A DNA stretch of 64,000 bases from assembly GCF_019636155.1 (NCBI RefSeq), contig NZ_JAHBYB010000003.1, positions 268,564-332,563 on the forward strand. Direction: 5' to 3'. Below are positions 1-8,797 of this stretch, in pieces (position 1 is the stretch's first letter; every line of letters begins with the position of its first letter). Source of the DNA: Brevundimonas sp. (GTDB lineage: Bacteria; Pseudomonadota; Alphaproteobacteria; Caulobacterales; Caulobacteraceae). Made by a program: the position numbers and the translations under genes. Below the pieces are notes generated by a model that was not told the DNA's origin, did no database searches, and saw only the letters and a program-made list of their open reading frames with translations.

Positions 1-1
1 C

Positions 2-499
2 GAGCCGGCCCCCCGCAAGGATCGCCGCCGCCCCCTGTGGCTGTATGGCCTGCCGGGCAAGATGCGGTTCCCGAAATCGGGCCTCTACATCTCGGCGGCG
101 CCGCCCTTCGCCCTGGGCGTCTTCGCCGGCGTCCTGTCGGCCATCATGGGCGTCGGTGGCGGCTTCATCCTGGTGCCGGTCATGCTCTATGTGCTGCGGA
201 TGAAGGCCGGGGTGGTGGTCGGCACCAGCCTGTTCCAGATCATCATCACCACCGCCATCACCACCGTGCTCCAGGCCGGGCGCAACCAGACGGTGGACAT
301 CGTCCTGTCGACCATCCTGCTGCTGGGCGGGGTGGTCGGGGCCCAGCTGGGGGCCCGGATGTCCGGCCGCATGCGGGGCGAGGAACTGCGCGCCGCCCTG
401 GGACTGCTGGTCCTGGCCGTGGGTCTCTACATGGGGCTGGAGCTGTTCGTGCGGCCCAGCGAGCTGTTCCAGATCGCGCCGGGGGTCGCCGACGGATGA
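2..499 (+). CDS. TauE/SafE-family membrane transporter, C-terminal part (5' end outside window)
   Basis: The frame is open from the first bases of the window, so the N-terminal half is missing. The visible part has a basic cytoplasmic loop, then glycine-rich hydrophobic helices with the motif GVGGGF and a second VGAQLGARMSGR loop. This is the pseudo-repeat organisation of TauE/SafE (formerly DUF81) anion permeases in the inner membrane, a family that moves sulfite, sulfonates or other organic anions. Its stop overlaps the start of the next gene (ATGA), so the two are translationally coupled. TauE/SafE next to a TIGR02186 protein is a common alphaproteobacterial pairing. The substrate cannot be told from the sequence. 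Confidence 0.85.
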   Translation, partial: EPAPRKDRRRPLWLYGLPGKMRFPKSGLYISAAPPFALGVFAGVLSAIMGVGGGFILVPVMLYVLRMKAGVVVGTSLFQIIITTAITTVLQAGRNQTVDIVLSTILLLGGVVGAQLGARMSGRMRGEELRAALGLLVLAVGLYMGLELFVRPSELFQIAPGVADG

Positions 500-1323
500 T
501 CGCCGCCCTTCCGCCCCCGCCGCCCGCCGTCGTCGCCCCGGCTCCGGCCCCGGCCCCGGCCCCGGAACGCTCGACCGTGACGACCGAGGCGCTGCGCGTC
601 GCCGCCGCCCTGACCGAGGCCCAGGTCAAGGTCGATTCCGGATTCCGCGGGGCCTCCATCGTCCTTTATGGCGCGGTCTTCAATCCGGGGGACCGGCCGG
701 CCGATGTGGTGGTGGTGGTGCGCGGTCCCGACGCCCCTGTCCGCCTGGTCAAGAAGACCCGCAACATGGGCGTCTGGCTGAACAGCCGGCCGGTGCTGTT
801 CGAGGGGGCGCCCGGCTTCTACATGACCGCCTCGACCCGCCCCCTGTCCGACATCGCCGATTTCGGCCAGCTGCGCCGCCTGGGGGTGGGGGTGAACCAC
901 CTGCGCATCAATGCGCCCGAGGAAAGCCGCAGCGTCACCCGCTATGGCGTGCGCGACGTGGTGATCAGCCGGCTGGGCGAGGACTATCTGGACTGGCGCC
1001 GCGCCGTCATCCGGCTGAAGGAGGCGGCCCAGCTCTACGACACCGATCCGGACGGGGTGGAGTTCGTCGACCGCGGCCTGTTCCGGGCCGAGGTGCGCCT
1101 GCCGACCACGGCGCCGACGGGGCGCTACTATACGGAGGTCTGGCTGTTCCAGGACGGCGCCCCGGTGTCGGTCTCCAACCTGACCCTGACGGTCGAGAAG
1201 GTGGGGTTCGAGCGCGACCTCTATGAGTTCGCCCATCGCCGACCCTGGTCATACGGCCTTCTCTGCGTCCTTCTGGCCGCCCTGACGGGCTACGGCGCCA
1301 GCCGGATCTTCAGACGGAACTGA
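496..1323 (+). CDS. TIGR02186-family membrane-anchored protein
   Basis: This 275-residue protein starts at the ATG overlapping the preceding stop. The frame is open further upstream, but the coupled ATG fits better. An alanine/proline-rich N-terminal leader precedes a mostly beta domain with the conserved stretch around VVVVVRGP, and a single C-terminal membrane helix (about residues 248-268) followed by basic residues. The layout matches the alphaproteobacterial family TIGR02186 (Alph_Pro_TM), whose biochemical role is unknown and which typically sits beside a TauE/SafE permease, as here. A periplasmic accessory role for the permease is inference from context. Confidence 0.8.
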   Translation: MIAALPPPPPAVVAPAPAPAPAPERSTVTTEALRVAAALTEAQVKVDSGFRGASIVLYGAVFNPGDRPADVVVVVRGPDAPVRLVKKTRNMGVWLNSRPVLFEGAPGFYMTASTRPLSDIADFGQLRRLGVGVNHLRINAPEESRSVTRYGVRDVVISRLGEDYLDWRRAVIRLKEAAQLYDTDPDGVEFVDRGLFRAEVRLPTTAPTGRYYTEVWLFQDGAPVSVSNLTLTVEKVGFERDLYEFAHRRPWSYGLLCVLLAALTGYGASRIFRRN

Positions 1324-1467
1324 CGCGCCGTACGCCTTCGGCGTCGGCCCGCACGTGGTCGATGGCCGTTGATAATCCGCTGAAAAGAATGGTGGAGGTG
1401 AAAGGCTTCGCCTTGAACCGGAACCACGCGGATAGGGTTGGCGTGGCGGCTATTCGCAAAGAAGAAA

Positions 1468-1542
<75 letters not shown>

Positions 1543-1647
1543 GCCTTGACGGCCCTGGCTGTGCGCCGGGGCGGGAAGGCGGCGTCTATAACCCGGCCCC
1601 TTCGCCGACCGCAAGCGGGAAAGCGCGCATCGCCCACCACATCGTCA

Positions 1648-1751
1648 CTCAAGCAGCGAGCGCCCGCGGCGCGAGCGGTAGAGATCAAGAAGACGCAAGT
1701 CCCCATCGCTCAAGCAGTGAGCGCCCGCGGCGCGAGCGGTAGCGACAAGAA
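1648..1751. repeat. Two-copy direct repeat, period 61 bp
   Basis: Copies start at 1648 and 1709. Both begin CTCAAGCAG[C/T]GAGCGCC and continue CGCGGCGCGAGCGGTAG, with near identity over about 44 bp. They lie directly downstream of the minus-strand cpdR stop. The core resembles the CTCAAGCCGCGAGCGACCGCG repeat found at 8094 and 15404 in this window, so it may belong to one dispersed family. The function is unknown. Confidence 0.7.
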
Positions 1752-2108
1752 TTAAGCCGCCACCATCTTCTCGACCTCGTCGACCAGATCGCGCAGGTGG
1801 ACGGGCTTGGACAGGACCTTGGCCTGGGGGCTGGCCTGGGCGGCCGTCAGGGCCACGGCGGCGAAGCCGGTGATGAACATGATGCGCAGGCCCGGCTGGC
1901 GCGCCGCGGCGACGCGGGCCACCTCGATGCCGTCGGCGCCCGGCATGACGATGTCGGTCAGCAGCAGGTCGTAGGGCCCCGCCTCCAGGGCGTCGATGGC
2001 GTCATCGCCGTTCTCGCAGTCGACCACCTCATGCCCGGCGCGCTCCAGCGCCCGGGTCAGGAAGCCACGCAGCGAGGCGTCGTCCTCGGCCAGCAGAATG
2101 CGCGCCAT
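1752..2108 (-). CDS. cpdR: CpdR-type single-domain response regulator
   Basis: This 118-residue stand-alone receiver domain has an acidic pair D9/D10, a phosphoacceptor D52 in LTDIVMP, T80 and K101 in VLSKP, and no output domain. The stretch IMFITGFAAVAL and the tail HLRDLVDEVEKM are close to Caulobacter CpdR, the unphosphorylated form of which recruits ClpXP and its substrates to the pole, including for CtrA destruction. The protein ends in Ala-Ala. In Caulobacter the terminal alanines matter for CpdR's own ClpXP turnover, so the same control is likely. The Caulobacter phosphate donor (the CckA-ChpT relay) is not encoded here. The N-formylglutamate amidohydrolase is divergent to it. Confidence 0.88.
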   Translation of the reverse strand: MARILLAEDDASLRGFLTRALERAGHEVVDCENGDDAIDALEAGPYDLLLTDIVMPGADGIEVARVAAARQPGLRIMFITGFAAVALTAAQASPQAKVLSKPVHLRDLVDEVEKMVAA

Positions 2109-2138
2109 GCAGTGGTCCCCCGGTCTGTCGGCGGACCC

Positions 2139-2253
2139 TAGACCATTTTCGGTTCAGTCGGAATCGACCGAACCCAGAACAATGGCCCAGGAGTCCCTGG
2201 AGCGAAGATCTGAGTTCAGTTGGACGTGCGTCCAACTGAACCGATTTCGCTCT
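2139..2253. repeat. Palindromic intergenic element, two inverted repeats
   Basis: The first inverted repeat (2151-2174) has 10-bp arms with one mismatch around GGTTCAGTCG. The second (2214-2241) has perfect 13-bp arms GTTCAGTTGGACG separated by TG, and its pairing can be extended outward to about 2199-2253. Both share GTTCAGT. The first 27 bp (2139-2165) recur with two mismatches at 16757-16783, again just upstream of a minus-strand start codon. This looks like a REP- or MITE-like family rather than a simple operator. Confidence 0.7.
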
Positions 2254-2332
2254 AGGGCCGGAACGGTAAACCGGCCATGAAAAACACCGTCGCGGCGACT
2301 TCGCGGCGGCGGCAAACCGGGTATGAAGCGCC

Positions 2333-3166
2333 ATGGACGCCCCGGATGATGCGACTGGAACCGAGCCGGCCTTCGCGGTGACGCCGGCGTCGGGCGATGC
2401 GGGGCCGTTCGTCTTCGCCTCGCCCCATTCGGGCGAGCGCCTGCCGGCGGACATGGGCGCCGATCCGGACCTGGCCCCGGGGGATCTGGCCAGCGCCAAC
2501 GACCTCTGGATGGACCGGCTGGTGGAGGCGGGGCCCCGGCATGGGGCGCCGCTGATCCGGGGCCTGATCGGCCGGGCCTATCTGGATCTGAACCGGGGGC
2601 CGGACGAGTGGGACCCGCAACTGGTCGACGCGCCGCCGCCCGGGTTCGAGACGGGCGGGGCCAAGGCCGCCGCCGGCTATGGCGTCGTGCATCGGCTGAC
2701 AGGCGGGGGCCGGCCGCTTTACATCCGCCGCCTGGACCGGGCCGAGGTCGAGCGGCGGGTGGCGCGGGTGCACGGCCCCTATCACGCGGCCTTGGGCGGG
2801 CTGATGCAGGCGGCGCGTGGCCGTCACGGGCGCGCCGTGCTGGTGGACTGGCATTCCATGCCCGGACGGGCGGGCCAGGCCGATGTGGTGCTGGGCGACC
2901 GGCACGGAAGCAGCTGCGGGCGCGCGCTGACCCGCACCCTGCGGACCCTGTTCGAGCGCCAGGGCCTGAAGGTGGCGCTGAATCATCCCTATGCCGGGGG
3001 CTATTCCACCCGCCTGTGGGGCCGGCCCGAGGCGGGATACGAGGCGGTGCAGGTCGAGATCAGCCGCTCGCTCTATGTCGATCCGCGCACGGGGGGGCCG
3101 TCGGCGGGCTACGGCCGCTGTCGCGCCGCCCTGGACCAGGTGATCGCCGGCCTGGTCGGCGGATAA
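2333..3166 (+). CDS. N-formylglutamate amidohydrolase-family protein
   Basis: This 277-residue protein belongs to the N-formylglutamate amidohydrolase/deformylase family (PF05013), cytosolic zinc hydrolases that release formate and glutamate from N-formyl-L-glutamate at the end of one histidine-degradation route. The N-terminal metal-binding segment FASPHSGERLP, the central NRGPDEWDP, and VDWHSMPGR and NHPYAGGYST near residues 180-220 are the family's conserved blocks. No other hut genes are nearby, so a role outside histidine catabolism is possible. It is divergent from cpdR, a neighbourhood I associate with Caulobacterales. The stop codon overlaps the U-tract of a terminator read from the opposite strand. 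Confidence 0.85.
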   Translation: MDAPDDATGTEPAFAVTPASGDAGPFVFASPHSGERLPADMGADPDLAPGDLASANDLWMDRLVEAGPRHGAPLIRGLIGRAYLDLNRGPDEWDPQLVDAPPPGFETGGAKAAAGYGVVHRLTGGGRPLYIRRLDRAEVERRVARVHGPYHAALGGLMQAARGRHGRAVLVDWHSMPGRAGQADVVLGDRHGSSCGRALTRTLRTLFERQGLKVALNHPYAGGYSTRLWGRPEAGYEAVQVEISRSLYVDPRTGGPSAGYGRCRAALDQVIAGLVGG

Positions 3167-3245
3167 AAAAAGCCGCGCCCGGGGGCGCGGCTGGAAAGTC
3201 TATAGGGAGGAAACGCCCAGGAAGGGCATGACGCCCGGAGGCGTC
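3164..3245 (-). ncRNA. Candidate small RNA, about 80 nt, three stem-loops with UCC-rich unpaired segments
   Basis: On the minus strand a sigma70-type promoter (3280-3252) would start transcription near 3245. The RNA folds into hairpin 1 (GACGCC-UCCG-GGCGUC), hairpin 2 (AUGCCC-UUCCU-GGGCGU), a single-stranded UUUCCUCCC stretch, and a 10-bp GC terminator stem followed by U6. Exposed CCUCC-like loops are typical of several alphaproteobacterial sRNAs that pair with Shine-Dalgarno regions. A nine-codon frame (ATG 3229, stop 3200) runs through hairpin 2 but has no Shine-Dalgarno, so I favour a non-coding RNA. It lies between the DUF599 gene and the amidohydrolase gene. Confidence 0.65.
3165..3192 (-). 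terminator. Intrinsic terminator of the small RNA
   Basis: The perfect 10-bp stem AGCCGCGCCC/GGGCGCGGCT (3171-3192) is followed on the minus strand by six or seven T residues. There is no T-run on the plus side, so it works leftward. Confidence 0.8.
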
Positions 3246-3251
3246 GCATTC

Positions 3252-3280
3252 AAGCTAGGTTGCAGCGCACAATCCGTCAA
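3252..3280 (-). promoter_or_regulatory. Predicted sigma70-type promoter of the 3.2-kb small RNA
   Basis: The minus strand carries TTGACG (3280-3275), exactly 17 bp, then TAGCTT (3257-3252). This is close to the housekeeping consensus. It points only at the short transcript ending at the terminator 85 bp downstream. Confidence 0.6.
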
Positions 3281-3390
3281 GCGGATATGGTGTGCGGCGC
3301 GTCACGAAACGTAACAAAAAACCGCTGTCAGCAGAGTTTCCGCCGTTCAACCGGTCAGATCTTGCCGAACATCATGCTGCGGACGCGAAA

Positions 3391-4077
3391 TCAGTCCTTG
3401 TCGATCAACCTGCGCGCGTCGCGGATGGCGCGGGCGGCGGGCGAGGCCTCCTGTCGCCACAGCATCAGGGAAAAGGCCGCCGCGACCCCGATCGCCAGCC
3501 ACAGGGGCCCGAACAGCCAGGCGGCGGCGGCCAGCGAGAAATAATAGGCCCGGACCCCCTGGCTGAAGGCCGTCAGGGCGGGGTTCAGAACCTGGGCCAC
3601 GGCCTGGCCATAGGCGTCGCGGTCGGGCCCCTCGGCCACCTCGGGCGCCGACCCGATCAGGGCGATGGTGTAGTTCATCTGTCGGATCGACCAGATGAAA
3701 TCCAGCAGGCCGCGCGCCAGGCAGGCCATGATCAGGGCCAGCTTGCCCTCCAGCAGCCGCACCGGAACCTCCTCGGCGCCGACGGCGGCCAGGCCCCGCA
3801 GGGCCGCCTCCCCGCCGAACAATATGCCGGCCACCGCCGCGATCAGCAGCAGGTTGGTCGAGGCGAAGAAGGAGGCCGAGTTGATGGTGTGACCCATCAG
3901 CTGGCTGTCCAGCAGCCGCACCTCGCGGTGGGTCATGGCCGTCATCCAGGCCCGCCGGACATGCACCATGTCGGCGTTCAGCGACCCGGCCGTGCGCGCG
4001 ATCAGGGCCAGGATCGGGCCGTAGCCCAGCCAGCAGAAGAAGAACAGGACCAGGGCGGCCCAATCCAGAGCGGTCAT
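3391..4077 (-). CDS. DUF599-family integral membrane protein
   Basis: The protein is 228 residues with about four hydrophobic segments: an N-terminal helix with the motif FFFCWLGYGP, helices around ASTNLLLIAAVAGILF and ALIMACLARGLLDFIWSIRQMNY, and a C-terminal pair. The conserved RRAWM and FIWSIRQMNYT segments are characteristic of DUF599, a family of unknown function in proteobacterial inner membranes. I chose the ATG at 4077, where the hydrophobic domain begins and AAGG lies upstream. The open frame extends 32 codons further but that part is unlike the family. The gene is transcribed alone, divergent from ppa. Confidence 0.8.
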   Translation of the reverse strand: MTALDWAALVLFFFCWLGYGPILALIARTAGSLNADMVHVRRAWMTAMTHREVRLLDSQLMGHTINSASFFASTNLLLIAAVAGILFGGEAALRGLAAVGAEEVPVRLLEGKLALIMACLARGLLDFIWSIRQMNYTIALIGSAPEVAEGPDRDAYGQAVAQVLNPALTAFSQGVRAYYFSLAAAAWLFGPLWLAIGVAAAFSLMLWRQEASPAARAIRDARRLIDKD

Positions 4078-4345
4078 GCCGACCTTGATACACGCGGTCC
4101 GGCCCCAGATCGACGGGGCTGCGACGGCGGGAGCGAGATGACTCGGATCTGCGGAGAAGGCGGCGGACGGCAATGGCGGGTTGGCGAAACGCGGCCATCC
4201 TGCCGGCCCGGGGTCGGGCAGCGGCCATCGACGGCGCGAACTGGGGGCTGATCACCTTCACCGACTGAGGCGCCGCTTGCCTGAGGGCGGGCGCGGGCCT
4301 ATCACGGCGGCCTCCCCGTTTCGCAGTTGCACAATAGAGCCCGTC

Positions 4346-4894
4346 ATGAACCTCGACGCCATTCCCGTCGGCCCGAACGCCCCGTGGGACGTCAACGTCG
4401 TCATCGAGATCCCCGCCGGGGGCCTGCCGGTGAAGTATGAGATGGACAAGGCCTCCGGCGCCCTGTTCGTGGACCGCTTCCTGCACACGGCCATGTATTA
4501 TCCGGGCAACTACGGCTTCATCCCGCACACCCTGTCGGACGATGGCGACCCGTGCGATGTGATCGTGATCAACCCGACTCCGGTGGTGCCCGGCTGCGTC
4601 ATCCGCGCCCGTCCGATCGGCGCCCTGATGATGGAGGACGAGGCGGGCAAGGACGAAAAGATCCTGGCCGTGCCGGTCGACAAGCTGAACCCCTTCTATT
4701 CTGGCGTCGCCTCCTATCGCCAGCTGCCGGCCATCCTGATCGAGCAGATCGAGCATTTCTTCACCCGCTACAAGGACCTGGAAAAGGGCAAGCGGGTGGA
4801 CGTCAACCGCTGGGCCGACGCCGGCGAGGCCGCCGAACTGATCGCTCAGGGCATGAAGGCCGCCGAGGCCAAGCTGCGCGGCGAGGCGGCCTGA
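4346..4894 (+). CDS. ppa: Inorganic pyrophosphatase
   Basis: This 182-residue family I soluble inorganic pyrophosphatase hydrolyses PPi to two phosphates in the cytosol and so pulls biosynthetic reactions forward. Hallmarks are the basic/acidic triplet in [24 protein letters not shown], the signature DGDPCDVIV (about residues 65-73) with its metal-binding aspartates, and the C-terminal FFTRYKDLE. The length fits bacterial hexameric enzymes. The ATG at 4346 matches family starts, so the upstream open codons are ignored. A small 7-bp hairpin (4902-4920) without a T-tract follows the stop. It is separated from cobT by about 60 bp. Confidence 0.96.
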   Translation: MNLDAIPVGPNAPWDVNVVIEIPAGGLPVKYEMDKASGALFVDRFLHTAMYYPGNYGFIPHTLSDDGDPCDVIVINPTPVVPGCVIRARPIGALMMEDEAGKDEKILAVPVDKLNPFYSGVASYRQLPAILIEQIEHFFTRYKDLEKGKRVDVNRWADAGEAAELIAQGMKAAEAKLRGEAA

Positions 4895-4957
4895 CGCCAT
4901 CCCTCTCCGATCAGGAGAGGCGCGCGTTTGAGGTTGGCGCTCCGGCGCCCGCCCGCT

Positions 4958-6856
4958 ATGGCTGCCCCCATGTCCGCTGACATCCCCGCCGAAACCTTCA
5001 AGCGCGCCCTGGCCCACGCCGCGCGGGCGCTGGCGGAACAGGCGGAGCTGGAGGTCGTGTTCGGGTCCGACGGGCCGCGGCTGACCGACGGCGTCCTGAC
5101 CCTGCCCCATCCGCCGCGCGACCCCTCCGGGCCCGAAAGCGCGGCCCTGCGCGGCCAGGCGGACCGGCTGGCCCTGCGGCTGGCCAATCATGACGCGGCC
5201 CTGAACGCCCGGCTGCGCCCCGCCGACAGCCGCGCGGCCGAGGTGTTCGAGGCGGTCGAACAGGCCCGGGTCGAGGCCCTGGGCGCCCGCGCCCTGGCGG
5301 GGGTGCGGGACAATCTGGACGCCGCCCTTCTGACCCGGCTGGAGAAGACCGGCGCCCTGCGGGCCAACGAGGCCGAGCAGGTTCCCCTGGCCGAGGCGGT
5401 GGCCCTGATGCTGGCCGAGCGGGTGACGGGCCGCCGGGCGCCGGACGGGGCGGGCGCCATGGTCGACCTGGTGCGGGCCGATATCGAGCGCAAGGCGGGA
5501 CGTACCCTGGACGCCCTGGCCGAGACGGCGGACGATCAGGGGCTGTTCGCCCTGAAGCTGCGCGATGTGCTGCGCGACCTGGAGCTGGACCCCGGCGACG
5601 GCGCCTTCGACGATCCGGCCGACGACCAGGGCGACGACCAGCCGGACCCGCAGGAGCCGGACGCGGCCGAGGATCAGGACGAGGAAGAGGAGGACGGCGG
5701 CGAGGGCGGACAGTCGATGGACGGCTCGGCCGACGACCAGTCGTCCGAGCAGGAGCGCGACAGCCGCCCCGACGGCGCCCCGGCCGATCCGGACGGCGAG
5801 GCGTCCGAGGACGGGCCCGAGCTGAACGAAGGCGCCCTGCCCAATCGCACCCAGACGGTGGACGACGGCCGGGCCATCGACGCCTATCGCGTCTTCACCA
5901 CCGCCTTCGACGAGGTGGTGGACGCCGCCGACCTGTGCGACCCGATGGAGCTGGAGCGGCTGCGCGCCCTGCTGGACCAGCAGCTGGCGGCCCTGTCGTC
6001 GGTGGTGGCGCGCCTGGCCAACAAGCTGCAGCGCCGCCTGATGGCCCAGCAGAACCGCAGCTGGGTGTTCGACCTGGAGGAGGGGGTGCTGGACACCGCC
6101 CGCCTGACCCGGATCGTCACCGACCCGACCAGCCCTCTGAGTTTCAAGGCCGAGAGCGAAAGCCCGTTCCGCGACACGGTGGTGACCCTGCTGCTGGACA
6201 ACTCCGGCTCGATGCGCGGGCGGCCGATCATGGTCACGGCGGTGTGCGCCGACATCCTGGCGCGGACGCTGGAGCGGTGCGGGGTCAAGGTCGAGATCCT
6301 GGGCTTCACCACCCGGGCCTGGAAGGGCGGACAGTCGCGCGAAGCCTGGATCACGGCCGGGAAGCCGGCCAACCCCGGCCGCCTGAACGACCTGCGCCAC
6401 ATCATCTACAAGGCCGCCGACGCGCCCTGGCGGCGGGCCAAGAAGAACCTCGGCCTGATGATGCGCGAGGGGCTGCTGAAGGAGAATATCGACGGCGAGG
6501 CCCTGTTGTGGGCGCACGACCGGCTGATGGCCCGGTCCGAGCAGAGGCGCATCCTGATGGTCATCTCGGACGGATCGCCGGTCGACGATTCGACCCAGTC
6601 GGCCAACGCCGCCCTCTATCTGGACAAGCACCTGCGCCAGGTGATCGGCGAGATCGAACCGGCGTCGCCGGTCGAACTGATGGCCATAGGCATCGGTCAT
6701 GACGTGACCCGCTTCTATCGCCGCGCCGTCATGCTGGCCGATGTGGAGCAGCTGGCTGGGGCCATGATCGAGAAACTGGCCGAACTGTTCGATGCGGAAA
6801 GTTCCGCGCCGCGCGGCCGGTCGCAACGCCGTGACCTGGGGAGACGCGCCGCATGA
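4958..6856 (+). CDS. cobT: Cobaltochelatase CobT subunit (VWA-domain protein)
   Basis: The product is about 632 residues. An N-terminal helical region is followed by a long acidic low-complexity stretch (about residues 215-295, rich in Asp/Glu/Gln), a conserved block around [14 protein letters not shown], and a C-terminal von Willebrand A domain with the MIDAS motif [11 protein letters not shown] and a later ISDGSPVD. This is the CobT architecture. With CobS (AAA+) and CobN, CobT inserts cobalt into hydrogenobyrinate diamide in aerobic B12 synthesis. cobS and cobN are not in the window. Candidate starts are TTG 4928, ATG 4958 and ATG 4970, none with a clear Shine-Dalgarno. The stop overlaps the next ATG. 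Confidence 0.9.
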   Translation: MAAPMSADIPAETFKRALAHAARALAEQAELEVVFGSDGPRLTDGVLTLPHPPRDPSGPESAALRGQADRLALRLANHDAALNARLRPADSRAAEVFEAVEQARVEALGARALAGVRDNLDAALLTRLEKTGALRANEAEQVPLAEAVALMLAERVTGRRAPDGAGAMVDLVRADIERKAGRTLDALAETADDQGLFALKLRDVLRDLELDPGDGAFDDPADDQGDDQPDPQEPDAAEDQDEEEEDGGEGGQSMDGSADDQSSEQERDSRPDGAPADPDGEASEDGPELNEGALPNRTQTVDDGRAIDAYRVFTTAFDEVVDAADLCDPMELERLRALLDQQLAALSSVVARLANKLQRRLMAQQNRSWVFDLEEGVLDTARLTRIVTDPTSPLSFKAESESPFRDTVVTLLLDNSGSMRGRPIMVTAVCADILARTLERCGVKVEILGFTTRAWKGGQSREAWITAGKPANPGRLNDLRHIIYKAADAPWRRAKKNLGLMMREGLLKENIDGEALLWAHDRLMARSEQRRILMVISDGSPVDDSTQSANAALYLDKHLRQVIGEIEPASPVELMAIGIGHDVTRFYRRAVMLADVEQLAGAMIEKLAELFDAESSAPRGRSQRRDLGRRAA

Positions 6857-7836
6857 TCCCGCTTCGCCGATTTGTCAGCCTGGCCCTGGGCCTGACCCTG
6901 GCCGCCTGCGCCGGCGGGCCGGCCACGGGGGTGCGGCCCTGGACCGGCGCCGAGGCCGGGTGGACGGCGGCGGCGGCCGAGAACCGGGCCGTCGGCCTGG
7001 GCCTGCCGGGCGGCGCCGTCCTGGCGCCGGGGGTGGCCTTCGCCGGGGGGATCGAGATCGTCCTGGCGCCGGATTCGCCCCTGCACAGCCTGTCGGACCT
7101 GAAGCTGACCGGCGAGACCGGCTTCATCTCGGTGACCGACGCCGGCGACCTGGTGCGGGGCGAACTCCGGCTGGATGGCGACGGCCGGCTGACGGGGGTC
7201 GAACGGCTGCGCTACCGGCGGCTGACGCTGCGCAGCGGCGATCCGATCGTGGACAAGGCGGACGGCGACGCCGAGGGCCTGGCCTTCACCGAGGCGGGCG
7301 ACCTGCTGATCAGTTTCGAGCGCGACCATCGCATCTGGAACTATGGCCGCGGCGCCGATCCGGCCGCGCGGCCGACACCCGCCGCCATGCCCGACTACGC
7401 CTTCCCGCTGAACGACGGCATGGAGGCGATGGCCGCATCCGGCCGCGGCTGGGTCGTGGCCGGAGAGAGCGGCGGGGTGTGGAACTGCAACAATCGGGAC
7501 GGCTGCATCACCCTGGTCGATCCGCCCGAGCGGCTGCTGGCCGACAGCGAGTTCCGCATCACCGGCATGGACGCCAATCCGTTCGGCGCCGGCTGGTATG
7601 TGGTGCAGCGGTCCTTCACCCCGCCGGTGGACGCCCGCGCCCAGGTGCGCCGGATGCGGCCCGATGGCGAACTGGGCCCGGTGCTGATCGAACTGAAACT
7701 GCCGGGCGTGACCGACAATTTCGAAGGAATCGCGGCCGAACGGCGGGGCGACGGGGTGCGGCTCTACCTGCTGTCCGACGACAACAGCAACCCGCCCCAG
7801 CGCACCCTGCTGCTGGCGTTCGACCTGGCGCGCTGA
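6853..7836 (+). CDS. Esterase-like-activity-of-phytase family lipoprotein
   Basis: The 327-residue product begins with a lipoprotein signal (lipobox LAAC, Cys at residue 18), so it is probably an outer-membrane or periplasmic lipoprotein. The body is a beta-propeller-like domain with [30 protein letters not shown] and NFEGIAAE, which fits PF13449 (esterase-like activity of phytase). The true substrate of this family is mostly unknown. The start codon overlaps the cobT stop by 4 bp, implying co-translation, although a functional link to cobalt chelation is not obvious. Confidence 0.78.
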   Translation: MIPLRRFVSLALGLTLAACAGGPATGVRPWTGAEAGWTAAAAENRAVGLGLPGGAVLAPGVAFAGGIEIVLAPDSPLHSLSDLKLTGETGFISVTDAGDLVRGELRLDGDGRLTGVERLRYRRLTLRSGDPIVDKADGDAEGLAFTEAGDLLISFERDHRIWNYGRGADPAARPTPAAMPDYAFPLNDGMEAMAASGRGWVVAGESGGVWNCNNRDGCITLVDPPERLLADSEFRITGMDANPFGAGWYVVQRSFTPPVDARAQVRRMRPDGELGPVLIELKLPGVTDNFEGIAAERRGDGVRLYLLSDDNSNPPQRTLLLAFDLAR

Positions 7837-7881
7837 GCCTGAGTTCGCGACAAAAAGCCGAGCGCCTGGGGCCCCGAGATA

Positions 7882-8070
7882 TCCTCCCCCCCTTGTGAGG
7901 GGGAGGAGACGCATCGTCCTTCTCCCCTTGCGGGAGAAGGTGGCCCGCGCAGCGGGTCGGATGAGGGGTTTCTCCGGCCTTGCCGTCGAGCGTTCGGATG
8001 ATGTCTAGGGCCCGTGAGACCCCTCATCCGTCAGGCTTCGCCTGCCACCTTCTCCCGCAAGGGGAGAAGG
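7882..8070. repeat. Composite palindromic element A
   Basis: A GC hairpin (TCCTCCCCC/GGGGGAGGA, 7882-7907) is followed by a large nested inverted repeat. The outer 27-bp arms (7918-7944 and 8044-8070) each contain their own hairpin CTCCCCTTGCGGGAG, and inner 12-bp arms (7958-7969, 8019-8030) read CGGATGAGGGGT. The linkers between arms differ. Confidence 0.75.
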
Positions 8071-8093
8071 CTTGTTGCCTGCCCTATGCTCGC

Positions 8094-8121
8094 GACGCGG
8101 TCGCTCGCGGCTTGAGGGCGG
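8094..8121. repeat. Dispersed 28-bp repeat, copy 1
   Basis: This copy is identical, in inverted orientation, to 15404-15431. The core is CTCAAGCCGCGAGCGACCG read on the minus strand. Confidence 0.8.
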
Positions 8122-8621
8122 AATTGGCGGCGCCTCCGCCAGCGGAGGCTGCGAAGTGATGGGAAGGCGGCGGAGCGTCGGGCCTTCGCCCGGCTGGGAT
8201 GTATGAGTGCCGTGTTCGGCGAGAGGTCTGACGCTCCGCGCGGAGGGTTTCCACGAGCTCGGGGCGGGCGCCGATCTTTTCGGCTACTCCCGGTGGCCCG
8301 CGGCGGGCGGGGAGGTCCAACGAACCCCTCCCGGAACGGCCAGAGTAACCCCCTCGACCCTCCCTCGGTCGCCGGACCCGTCGCCAATGACTGTCCGATC
8401 CGACGACCGCAGGCCCGTGTGTGTGAGTGACACAACACACAGCCCCGCTTCCTCCGCTCCCGCCGCCGCGAAGTCGCTGGCCTCGCGGCCTCCCCATGCG
8501 ACGGGACCAGGGGAGTATAGGGCCGTTCTCAGCCCAGGCGTGCGAGATGGGGTTGGCGGTGGGGATTTGTGGGTGGGATCAGGGGGTTGAGTTCCCTGAC
8601 GCGCGCAGTTGGCGTTCCTGA

Positions 8622-8797
8622 CCCCTCTCCCGTTGGGAGAGGGCTTGAGGCTCGCAGAGCGTAGCGATGCGCATAGCCGAAAGGGTGAGGGGTTACGACG
8701 CCCGCCCGGTGAAAGCGAAACCCCTCACCCTTTCACGCAAGTCCAATCGCCCTGACGGGCTCTTGGGCGTTCAAGCCCTCTCCCCATGGGAGAGGGG
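8622..8797. repeat. Composite palindromic element B
   Basis: It has the same architecture as element A with different sequence. Outer arms (8622-8648, 8771-8797) contain CCCTCTCC...GGGAGAGGG hairpins and end in GGCTTGA. Inner perfect 16-bp arms (8679-8694, 8719-8734) read GAAAGGGTGAGGGGTT. Confidence 0.75.

Noticed and set aside
1648-1751. CRISPR array
   Set aside because: Only two imperfect repeat units with a short spacer, no cas genes, and the repeat core occurs elsewhere in other contexts.
3200-3229. Nine-codon peptide in the 3.2-kb small RNA
   Set aside because: No Shine-Dalgarno, and the ATG is buried in hairpin 2; more likely chance within a structured RNA.
4902-4920. Rho-independent terminator after ppa
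   Set aside because: A 7-bp hairpin is present but no T-tract follows, and cobT begins soon after on the same strand.
3347-6826. Very long minus-strand open frame antisense to DUF599, ppa and cobT
   Set aside because: Its translation is low-complexity His/Arg/Gln/Gly-rich with no motifs, and it lies antisense to well-recognised genes. This is typical of high-GC DNA.
8203-8621. Small genes in the 8.2-8.6 kb gap
   Set aside because: Several overlapping frames of 60-130 codons exist on both strands, but all give Arg/Pro/Ala-rich low-complexity translations with no ribosome sites.
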